Source: Paraglomus occultum (taxonomy: Eukaryota > Glomeromycota > Glomeromycetes > Paraglomerales > Paraglomeraceae). From it: a stretch of DNA of 26,340 bases. The position numbers were made by a program, and so were the translations under genes. This document shows, piece after piece, positions 1 to 8,907 of this stretch (the stretch's first letter is position 1; every line of letters begins with the position of its first letter). The DNA lies in assembly GCA_910592205.1 (NCBI GenBank), contig CAJVPJ010000396.1, forward strand, positions 1-26,340. Reading direction: 5' to 3'. The notes under the pieces were generated by a model that was not told the origin of the DNA, did no database searches, and saw only the letters and a program-made list of their open reading frames with translations.

Positions 1-68
1 TCATTTTCGCTTTCCAAGGAGGATTCAACCAAGTTGGCAATGGCTGGATTATTAGCAAATGACGACAT
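1..68 (-). CDS. N-terminus of an unidentified protein, cut by the window edge
   Basis: On the minus strand an ATG at 68-66 opens a frame that stays open to the window edge (22 codons). The peptide begins MSSFANNPAIANLVESSLES, a believable amphipathic N-terminus. No stop is met, so the gene, if real, continues left of the window. I do not recognise the family. So short an open frame can arise by chance, and only the protein-like composition favours it. Confidence 0.35.
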   Translation of the reverse strand, partial: MSSFANNPAIANLVESSLESEN

Positions 69-2088
69 AGTTGAATTTAAAAATCTTATCTCTCAAGTTA
101 AAGTGTCAACCCTCAATTGTGTTACACTGCACGCAAAATCGGGCCTCTTATCGTTAGTCTTAGATTAGAATGCATTCTGCGTCTCAATCTCATGAAGTAA
201 TAAATATTTCTTAATCGCTTTTTTTGAGTCTGATAAAGATATGCTGTTTCTCGATAATGGTGATATTGATGTATTCAACTGGGCTTCACCCCTCTTATTA
301 CCAGTATTGATATGGGGGCATATTAGTTATGAATAGTTATCGTGTGACAGCTATATGATATATTAGTTATTGGGCTATAAAGTGTTGAGACGTGAGAACA
401 TGTAAAAAAGGAAATTAATCAACATTTTCTAGACTTAATGTTATTCTTAATCTTCGTATGATGGAAGATTTAAGTTTGTTGTTGCCAAGTCAAAAATCTT
501 TTTTTTTGTGCTTGAAGAGCGTAATTCTCTTTTTCGTGGTTGGCTTTGTTTTCGAGATGTTTGATCTTGGGAATGTTTGTTCCCGAGTGTGAGTCAGCTT
601 CCGATGGTTACTGTTTTCAGGGGTGTGTGCAACCTATGACGTTTCGTAGGTTGCATGGCTTTGTTCAGAAGCCGCAGTGGAAGAAATTGGATATTAGGTT
701 AGTTGTTATGAAATCGAAATTGTGTAATTCAACATATAGCACGTTCATCTAATTCTCCCACGAATGAAATCTTAGAGCCTAATCTGGCTTTTTTAGTCCG
801 CTCAAAGAGGTTTTTTTTTGTAACGTGATTATGGGCTAGTATTTCGAATTCTGCCGATTTTACAGAAGAGCGACTTCCCGAAACGTATTGTGTTGATGGA
901 TACAATGAAAATAACATATCATTCCGTATTTAAGTACCGTATACTACCATCATAGTGAGGGGTGCTTATTCACGAATAGGATCGTCAACTCTTATCGACA
1001 TTATTAAAATGATCGGCAAATCATTACGTAAAGTATAATCACAACAGCGTTGAGGGGTAGCTTACAACAGTAATTTCAGTAACTAGAAGCGTACTATTAT
1101 TTCGTATACTCACGTAATAAACTGTAAGTTGGGGGCACGTCATGCAGTTAATTTAGGTAATCTTGGGGGAGGTGCTTATTCACGGTAGTATACGATAATC
1201 GTTTTTATAGTGCCGACAGCCTTCAACCAAGTCCGTGTTCGTGGAACGCTTGTCGAAGATTTGAAGAGACGTGACATTTGTATGTGGGTGAAACGTTAGA
1301 AAATATGATTTCGGTAGTCTTATTAGTAGATCGGACAATAGATACAAATAATATCGTGAAATTTATATTTAATTTAAGGCAGCATATTTGCAAACTGCAG
1401 TCATAGATATGGCTGAACGACATAAAAATTCCTATATAAGAAAGTGTCGAATATGATTACGGTAGCCTTAATAATATTGATGAGATTGAACAATAAATAA
1501 AACAATATTTATAAAAGTTACAAGTCCATATGCGCGAATTATAAATAATTTGTATTGTTAGATATGATAAGAAATTTACGGTAACAATAACATAGCGTAA
1601 TTTTAATCCATATTAATATGAAAAAAAAAAACTGAACAATAATTATACAAATAATATTTACAAATCTTGATTTAAGTACGAGACGCATTAAACGTAAAAA
1701 ATAAGCACAAGCGTTTATTTGAGACAAGTTTATTTTTGATCAAGTCAACGAAAATAATAATATATTCATACTGTACAGTACTGTCTGATATTTAATTACT
1801 TTAGGAAAAAAAGAAAAAATGTGGAGGAAAAGGAAACCCATAATTGATAATTGATTGACGTAATAGGTTAAAAAGGAAATATGCAAACCAACTTGCAGTA
1901 AATAAATTGAGTGTAAGTAGGCAGAAAATTTTGTATACTATGAAAAAAGGCATATAAATAACGATTTTATTTATTTATTTTTTGAAAATAGGCAGTTGAG
2001 CATAGATTATTATAATTGCAAAAAAATGACAAGGCAGAAAATTTAAGCAAAATCTATTATTAATTTGACAAAGAATGGATGCTAATTT
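69..2088. other. AT-rich intergenic region, no supported gene
   Basis: Open frames here are short (60-70 codons), start at random and have no protein-like composition on either strand. The stretch holds the inverted-repeat structure listed at 938-1194. It also holds two diverged copies of a roughly 30 nt segment, near 1303 (aatatgatttcggtagtctta) and 1451 (aatatgattacggtagcctta). I found no tRNA or rRNA-like segment. Confidence 0.6.
938..1194. repeat. 257 bp segment bounded by 11 bp inverted repeats (possible MITE)
   Basis: The 11-mer cgtatactacc at 938-948 recurs as its exact reverse complement at 1184-1194. Just inside each end lies the 14-mer ggtgcttattcacg (961-974 and 1171-1184), in direct orientation. 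The interior codes for nothing I can see. This looks like a small non-autonomous element, but the target-site duplication is unclear and the inner 14-mers are direct rather than inverted. Confidence 0.4.
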
Positions 2089-2393
2089 TATGTTGACATT
2101 ATCAGAGATCACATTCCACATGTTTATAGGACACTGGTAATTTCAGCATGACAATATAAATAATCTGAAACATACTAGCTGAATCACCAAACCTTATCTG
2201 AAAGAAAATGTTTCCAAAATCTGGACTGGCCCTCCAACAGTCCAGATTTAAATCAACATGAGCAATCATGAAGAAAAACACTAAAAAGAGGATGCCAAAA
2301 AATATCAGTAATTTATTAGAACAAGTTATGACTGAAGAATAGAATAGTATCCCTAATAACATCCTAATTAGCATCAATGCATCAGCATTGTGA
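2089..2393 (+). pseudogene. Tc1/mariner transposase relic (C-terminal half)
   Basis: Read across three frames, the plus strand gives the usual succession of Tc1/mariner C-terminal blocks. A YVDIIRDHIPHVY-like stretch starts at 2089. FQHDN followed by LKHTS starts at 2141, corresponding to the QxDN...HTS block with the second catalytic Asp. LDWPSNSPDLN at 2221 corresponds to DWPxxSPDLNPIE. A basic tail, MKKNTKKRMPKNISNLLEQ, starts at 2268 and is followed by an in-frame stop and NSIPNNILI. Frameshifts and stops show it is dead. The N-terminal DNA-binding half is not visible. Confidence 0.75.
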
Positions 2394-2702
2394 GCTTAGA
2401 GAATGTATTAATTACTATTACTAACTATAATTAATAAAATTTATATATGGTTAGCTTTCAAATAAGTCATTTTCATATAATTTGGATCGTTGATTTCTGG
2501 AAAACACGATTTTTTTTCTCTTGTAACACACTGTATTTTCATCTCAACCAACTTTAATGTTATAGTTAGTCATGTTCTGGCATAATATTAATTTAAAATT
2601 GTAATTTAAATAAATTTGTATGTAATAATAAGATACAGTCTCTATTTTATGTTTACTTGAGTAAAGGCTCTTTAGCTCAGTAATAGAAGACTCTCCAGCT
2701 AC
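2394..2702. other. Short intergenic gap, nothing recognised
   Basis: AT-rich sequence between the transposase relic and the stop codon of the minus-strand membrane protein gene, so it includes that gene's 3' untranslated region. I see no coding frame. A tRNA-like A-box string near 2670 has no partner sequences. Confidence 0.5.
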
Positions 2703-3373
2703 CTAAGCTTTGACTATCATAGCTATTCTTGATAAAAATCTATTGTGACAATATTAGGACTCATTAAACGTTATAAAACAAAACGAAACTTCGAATATTA
2801 ACCTTTCTTCGATCTGTAATAATTGCCGTCCAGTAGAATCGCAAATAGCCAACATCTTTATTTCAGATTTCTCCTTTTTTGCATTCAATAAGTATAAGTT
2901 ATTCCAACACACCATTAACAAGAGAACCAAGTAGGTCGTGATGGTGGGACTGGATAGCATCATCTATACTCTGGATTCGAGATTTACTCGTCAAGAACTG
3001 TCACATCCCACCACTCGAGCGAGATGCCATGATCTATACTCTGGATTCGAGATTTACTCGTCAAGAGCTGCCCTTCCGCCAAAATTAAAAATAAAACCAA
3101 ACCCTTGAAACCACTGAGACCAGGTGTTATTCAGCACTGTCCAATCGTCTGCAACTAGTGGGTACAAAGAAGTGCATCCCGGTTTACTTTTGAGAAATTG
3201 TAAATAAGAAATGGATGGACATGACTCCACGTAGGATGAAAGCACTGCCGTTTAGCTTTTGACCTGTGATATGAAATACCGGAAATAGAAATGCGATGCT
3301 CGGCACAATATAAAGTTAGAAAAAGTATAAGTACAACCATGCCCAATAAACTTTTCCATTGATCGTCAGCCAT
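2703..3373 (-). CDS. Unrecognised small membrane protein, 4 exons, ~154 aa
   Basis: Exons on the minus strand are 3373-3280, 3244-3058, 2949-2803 and 2739-2703. Phases agree at all three junctions and the model ends in TAG. The start is strong (A at -3, G at +4; MADDQWKSLLG). A hydrophobic segment at about residues 9-25 (GMVVLILFLTLYCA) could be a signal anchor. A second lies near residues 100-117 (TTYLVLLLMVCWNNLYLL), followed by a Lys/Glu-rich stretch and a basic end. Between them is a Cys- and Trp-containing loop. Intron 1 is only 35 nt. Intron 2 contains a second copy of its own donor region. I do not recognise the family. The consistent phases are the main support, and the last two exons are less certain. 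Confidence 0.6.
2962..3066. repeat. 35 bp direct repeat that duplicates a splice donor
   Basis: The same 35 bases occur at 2962-2996 and 3032-3066, 70 bp apart in phase. The repeat begins atctatactctggattcgag. On the minus strand each copy contains TTGACGA|gtaaat, which is the donor of intron 2 in the membrane protein gene. The second copy sits inside the intron. Confidence 0.85.
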
Positions 3374-4278
3374 TTTGATGATTATCTTTCCTTTCGTAGG
3401 GGTGCGCTAAAACTGGGTCTAAATTACCTTTAAATGTTCAATTTTTTTGTTAAGCATTCGCCCGTAGTATCATAGTAACGTCTTTTTTTTTCTTTTTCCG
3501 AGTCAAACGCGAGGTTCTCATATGTTAAGACAAACAAACGTGAAGGAAAAGAACAGCAAAAGTAATGACGAAGCGAGAAGGACGAAAATCAGGGCAACAA
3601 GAAAGATAGGAGACCTGCGCGGACTAGGACAACGAGGAAGACGAAAAGGCGACAAGAAGGGTGGCAAACGTCAATCGTGGAGTTGACTGTACCTTTTGAA
3701 TTGGACATTCCGGCCTCCAAGCGAATATGAGTTTGCACATATTGAGAAGAGATATCATCGCTTCTTGTCCACGTCACCAACCCTCTGTTTTGTTAATTGC
3801 TAGTTACATAAATACATCGAAAGACGACGGTAGATTGCATAGGTCATATTGTTGAGGTTGTGAAAACAAAGCTTAACGTTGTGACAATGGGTCTTCGAGA
3901 AATTGAATGGTTTTACAAAATATCAGCATATTTGTATTTCGAAGCAGCCAATCCTGGGGTCAGCTGGTTGCCAATGGTGCTTTTACTGAATTTAATTTGC
4001 TAAAACTAGGAAAGCATGTGTTTTCGAAATTGCCAAAGAAATTAAATCTTTTTCCTAACTCCGTCTCCTTTGGACAAGAATATTCTTTATCATAATATTC
4101 GCTCATTTGTTAGAGATGAATTCAAAGACATAAGTTGTCCCAGACCAATCTGTACTGATAATGAATAAAATATTTTCAGTCAAACGCAAATTTTATTACT
4201 TTATTACTTTTCGTTTGCTTCTATTAAATTCTTTATATTTAATATTTTGATGATATTAATATTAAAATATAATATTAA
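3374..4278. other. Intergenic region, no supported gene
   Basis: This is the 5' side of the minus-strand membrane protein gene. A purine-rich stretch at 3530-3690 gives short basic frames on the plus strand (for example MTKREGRKSGQQER) broken by stops. I would not call a gene. The rest is AT-rich. Confidence 0.5.
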
Positions 4279-4590
4279 TATAGCCCTGTTCGTTTCAAAT
4301 TTGGTATCAGCCAATCAAAATCAGTGAGAATTGAAATTTCGTGTTCCTCCATTACACATATTATTCCGTTATTTTTCTTTTCACTCCAAGACTTCATGTG
4401 TTATTCTTTGCAGAAAAAAACATATTCCGAAAGCCATTAGAATCCCTTCTCGCAATACAACCTTTTATTCTTTACACGTTTTAATAAAACCTTGTGTGGT
4501 GGGGATGGAACAAACGGACGTTGGTTCAGACCACGTGATGTTTAATCCGCCAATCAGGGGGCGACACAAATTGGAACGAACAGGGCTATA
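4279..4590. mobile_element. MITE with ~22 bp imperfect terminal inverted repeats
   Basis: The left end reads TA-TAGCCCTGTTCGTTTCAA from 4279. The right end, read in reverse complement from 4590, is TATAGCCCTGTTCGTTCCAA. The outer 14 bases match perfectly and the similarity continues for several more. The TATA on each side fits a TA target duplication, as for Tc1/mariner-type elements. Inside each end lies gccaatca (4309 and 4550 region), in the same orientation. The interior has no transposase, so this is a non-autonomous element of about 300 bp. Confidence 0.75.
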
Positions 4591-6132
4591 GCAATGGGGA
4601 ATTAAAATTGTGGCATTCAATAAAGATGATTTAATTCATCACATTTTAATTAACAAGTCCATAAGTTATGAATGAACACCATTATTACGTCATGAGTAAC
4701 ACTGATCAAGTTTACAGCCACATCACAATCAGCCGCTCATTTATAGAATGTTCACTTTGTCTGGTTTTGTTGCAGCATACCCATTTAGCGTTTTTATCGA
4801 AACTTGATGTTTGAAATGAAAATTCAGCGGTTACTGTTTCAAGGCGGTATGATTTTATCCACGTTTGATGATTGCGCTTTCCCACGACAAGAATCGACGG
4901 GTTATTTGTAAAATCAGGTAATATGGTCAACAAGTTTGATATGCTTTTACAAAGAAAAAAAAGAAAAAAGTTCTTGGTGAACACAGAAGTTTCAGCATTT
5001 AAAGATCTAAACCGAAAGCATTAAACTGACGAATCAAATCAAGCACAAAGGATGGAGCTTAAAATAATAGTGTTACAATACGGTTAATATATAGCTGTAA
5101 ATGAATATTATTGTTCTCTTTATGCGGACATGTTTTGACAATACATACTTCAATCGAAACAGATATGTAGTGTCCCTTTGTTATTATCGTGCATGCCATG
5201 CGTGATCAAGTTGGACTCTTTCTTTCGCAGGATAAACTCAATCTCGTATCGTATTAATAACTACTGTCTTTGTGATAACGTAATCAACGTATCGTACATA
5301 CAGTAATGCTACTTCATATTGTTTTTACGTGCAGATAGTGAACATCTCCACTGTTATCGTAAAATAATGGAATTTTATTTCGCATGCATTATAAAACCGA
5401 TATGCTTATATATGGTACCTGTTTATATTATTATATGAAAAAACCCTTTGTGATGTATGACCAAATTGTAAAAATAAACTCATATTTCATTGGACACGAG
5501 GCGTTTTATGTCCCTATCGTCTCTTCCCCTTCTTTTCATCAGCACACATGTCCCAATGCATACAATAAATCCATTATTCTTTTCTCTTTTTTCGTTGTCT
5601 TTTTACGTTCTTGAATTATTCCCAAATCCTGGATCAGACTGGAGGGACAACAAGACGATGCTTTTCCTTGTGATCAGTTTTTAGTGTCAAACAATACACC
5701 AATTGACATACAATTTTGGGATGGTAACACGGCATGTCGAATCAAATATGTACAATAAATATGGTTGTAGATAATGAGTTCTCCTATGCTATTATCGCCA
5801 ATTGTTGTAACACGGATATTAAGCCGCATAAACCGATACGCAAATGATGTCATATCGAATTATTTCGGTTTGTGTCATAGGATCCGCCCAACAGATCATA
5901 TAAAAGTCTCTAATATGATCCACACAATCAGTACGCCCATTTTGTAAGAGAAGAGCAAGAAAAAGAGAAAATTTAATAGAGAGCTGGTATCTCACTTTGT
6001 AACGCATATCCAAGATCCCATCCTTACCTGTAGACCAGGCAATCCCCCTCTTCAACTAGTATTGAGACCCATTCTACAATACATATATATCCTATTACAA
6101 ACCCGTCGACACCACTCGTATCCTCAAAAAAA
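4591..6132. other. Intergenic region upstream of the two-pass membrane protein gene
   Basis: Frames here are short and lack protein character. Immediately before the gene is acatatatatcc (near 6081), a possible TATA element about 45 bp upstream of the ATG. The minus-strand frame at 5819-6055 has no ATG and overlaps this promoter area. Confidence 0.5.
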
Positions 6133-7196
6133 ATGTTGAAAAATACGAGACGGCTTTTAATAACAATTCTCCAAGTAGCCTGGGCAGTACTCCTCGTCGC
6201 CTATCTCATCGTTAACACAGTCCTCGAAGCAGCTATCACAAAGGCCACATACACTACGACATCATTCGAACAAGCATCAGCTCTCCCTCCTTTAGCATTC
6301 AGTCTCTGCAGTGACGACGTCCCCTACTCATTCGAATGCGGTGTCTATGGCAACGTAACCCAAGACTGTTCCAACTTGATACAACAGGTAGACGTCAGTA
6401 ACAACGATACTTTCAACGGATGGTTTACTAGATGCTACGTATTCCATACCACAGAAGCGCTAGTGCAATCCCCGCCGCCTGTTCCTCCTACGCAATGGAC
6501 GGCATTCCAATCTCCACTATTTGTCAAATATTCGTTCGCGAATGCTTCGACCATCTCTAAAATGTTTCTAATGATATGGAATCCATTTGACTTGCCCGAG
6601 AATGCAACGTCAGGTCAATTGTCAACGTCAACAACACCGCAGATATTGGATCCGTATAGATTGAACGCTATGGATGCTTGTAAAGAGAGAGTATACGAGT
6701 TCACTTGGAACAAGTTTGTAGACGCTGATGGGAATGAGAAATGGAACGTTCAATGGGTATCCGAGTTTGGATTATCAACCAACGCATTCGGAACTAGTAC
6801 CAGTGCGATTGGACTGATACATTTGAAGCCAGGTAAATATCTTTATAGAATACGCTGATCATTCCACATTTTATTATTCCCTTACTTACAAAATATACTT
6901 TTTGTCACACAGCAACATTCCAAGTGCAAACGACTCACGAACGTCGATTCTACCCGCCATTTCTCGTCTTTACAAATTTCCTCGTTCTCCTTGCTGCCCT
7001 CTACACCTTTTATTACGTCATAGTCGCTGGACGGGGTAAATACCGTACATGGGGATTATTACACACACTTGCCCGCTACTACCCACAGCAACACATACCA
7101 CCATCCGAGGACACTGAAGCACTCAAGCCAACCGCTCAGGATGTGTTGCCTATATATTTGGATGGGTTAGGTCGAGCCGAGTTTGAAAAGAAATAG
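6133..7196 (+). CDS. Two-pass membrane protein with Cys-containing, glycosylatable ectodomain, 2 exons, ~327 aa
   Basis: Exons are 6133-6832 and 6913-7196, joined by an 80 nt intron (GTAAAT...CACACAG) in phase 1. Residues 8-31 form a hydrophobic helix after a short basic N-terminus (MLKNTRRLL). Residues 32 to about 245 form a loop with several Cys (SLCSD, FECG, QDCS, TRCY, DACK) and N-glycosylation sequons (NVT, NDT, NAS, NAT). A second helix spans residues 250-272, followed by a 55-residue polar tail rich in Pro, Glu and Lys. The sequons and Cys suggest that the loop is lumenal or extracellular with both ends in the cytosol. The start has A at -3. I do not recognise the family. The layout resembles two-helix channel or receptor subunits, but no signature motif supports that. 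Confidence 0.75.
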
Positions 7197-8033
7197 GAAT
7201 GCAGAATTATTATTATTAATAAGCATATTTAATACTAGAATTGCCCATCGTTGGCACGTTATAAAAGGACTTTGTAATATATATTAATATTTGTGGCCAT
7301 TTTTGATAGACTTTTATTTTATACCAGCTCTTTTATTAATACACTTTTTTCTCTCTTTCTCTGTCATGGACTGCTTTTTTGCTCAATTTGTCCAATTTGT
7401 CTCTTCTCTTCTATTCAAATGTGACGTCCGCTTTGTGACTGCACAAGGCGTTTTTTTTTGATCAAATAAACGAACGTGAAACGACAAGGCACAATTTCCA
7501 CTTATTGTGCCAACTAATCAACTTCCTGGTGATTTTACGTGTCAGTCACATCTGCTATATATCATATATGGGACTATGTATTGCTAATTTTCAGTATGCT
7601 TGAACGGTGTCTAGACGGAAAAATATGAATCAAAAGCTTTACATTTAGTAATGGTAAAACAGAAAACTCCCAACGCAATGACTATTCGTGTTCTATGTTG
7701 CCCGTTCGTATATTAATTGAACGTTTTCTACTACTGGTAAGTGGATTATCTTGTATCGCGTACTTGCATAACGCGGACTAGGATTCCCGTCGATGCAGTT
7801 CAAGACTTGATCCGCGTGGAATTACAACATGGTTCTTTCCATTATTGTTAATATGATATCAAACAAACTCTTCCAACTTGCTCTGCCGTTGAGAGCATTG
7901 CATTGGCAAACACTGTATGATACAGAAAATCTCGTTCAGATAATATAAAAAAGAATACGAGTTCAAGCGTGTAAAGACATCAAAAAAGTTTAACTGGCAC
8001 ACTGGAACATCATTTTTATTACAGTTGTATACA
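7197..8033. other. Convergent 3' region between two genes
   Basis: The stretch holds the 3' untranslated regions of the plus-strand membrane protein gene and of the minus-strand mS34 gene. It is rich in T tracts and has no convincing open frame or RNA gene. Confidence 0.6.
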
Positions 8034-8691
8034 TCATGCCCACCGTCCTTCCTTATTTTCTCCAGATGGCCATATCATCCAATTCCATTTGAGACCTCCT
8101 CTGATCACGACTTCTCTCTCGTCATTTATTGGTTTGCCTGCGAAACAAAAATAAAAAACAAAAGTAAAAGACAATCAACAGTCTCACTTTAAAGAAATAT
8201 AACTCAATGGAAAATCTTGTTCAATCTATTGTGGCTTGTTCAATATGCACTTTGCTCACATCACTCACCATTCCAATACTGAACTCCAAATGCTCGCCCG
8301 TGCTTAATGTTCTGTTTAAATGATCATTTGACGGTTAGCCAAGCAGTCATTATTAACGACTACAGTAGCGTCTTTTTGTTTGATCACTTACCAATGGTTT
8401 CAACCGAACTCTTGTAACTTTGAAGTAACAGTCTTCGAAACCCTTTTTAACCCATTTGTCGGGCACCTTATTTACCGCCCCCAACCAACATAGTCAGTTC
8501 AGAACACCCGAAGAATCCCATAATTTAGTTCGTCATTAGAACACCATCCACCTACGGACCACCTGCAACCCAACGCCATAGTTAGGGTACACGTTTAGTA
8601 ACTCGTAGAGATTCTTCTTCGCTCTCGCGCTTCGTATTATCGGGATAGTCTTGGAAGACTTTTCTAATAGCTCTTTGGCTATACTTGTCAT
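8034..8691 (-). CDS. MRPS34: Mitochondrial ribosomal small-subunit protein mS34 (MRPS34-like)
   Basis: Exons on the minus strand are 8691-8545, 8466-8392, 8311-8269 and 8137-8034, with consistent phases, giving about 122 aa. The match to MRPS34 rests on a run of conserved blocks. NYGVGLQVVRR corresponds to the GLGRLVTR block of the human protein. EDCYFKVTRVR corresponds to EPCYWRLTRVR. HGRAFGVQYWNGK corresponds to HGKAWGILTFKGK. A short Trp-rich end (LKWNWMIWP) follows. mS34 is a structural protein of the mitochondrial small ribosomal subunit. The protein is shorter than the human one and stops soon after the conserved core. I took the first ATG in frame (MTSIAKELL). The frame is open a little further upstream without another ATG. 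The next gene on the same strand, eIF2A, ends only 217 bp upstream. Confidence 0.85.
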
Positions 8692-8907
8692 TTGTGCGAT
8701 TAAAATTATTCTATTAATTTTACTATTCAAAATACGGTTGTTGTTCCAATACGATAAATTGAAAATTTTCTGATGTGTGGCTGGAGTTTAAATTCAGTAC
8801 ATGTGATCTCTGAAAATATTATTTTCCTGAACGTCTATGGTATTTTTTATTTCATAAATTTTCTTGCACAATAATATCTTAATAATTTAATTCACTAACA
8901 TAAAGCT

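Noticed and set aside
2217-2249. Perfect 12 bp stem with 9 nt loop (aaatctggactg / cagtccagattt)
   Set aside because: It lies within the DWPxxSPDLN coding block of the transposase relic and is probably a chance result of that sequence.
2102-2377. 91-aa hydrophobic minus-strand ORF that looks like a membrane protein
   Set aside because: It is the antisense of the Tc1/mariner relic, whose blocks are clear on the plus strand.
2665-2735. tRNA-like start (ggctctttagctcagtaatagaag)
   Set aside because: Only the A-box resembles a tRNA. There is no B-box, no matching acceptor stem, and it overlaps the last exon of the membrane protein gene.
4331-4591. 86-aa plus-strand ORF
   Set aside because: It spans the MITE interior and its right end. 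Composition is not protein-like.
5819-6055. 78-aa minus-strand ORF
   Set aside because: It has no ATG start, overlaps the promoter region of the divergent gene, and resembles no family.
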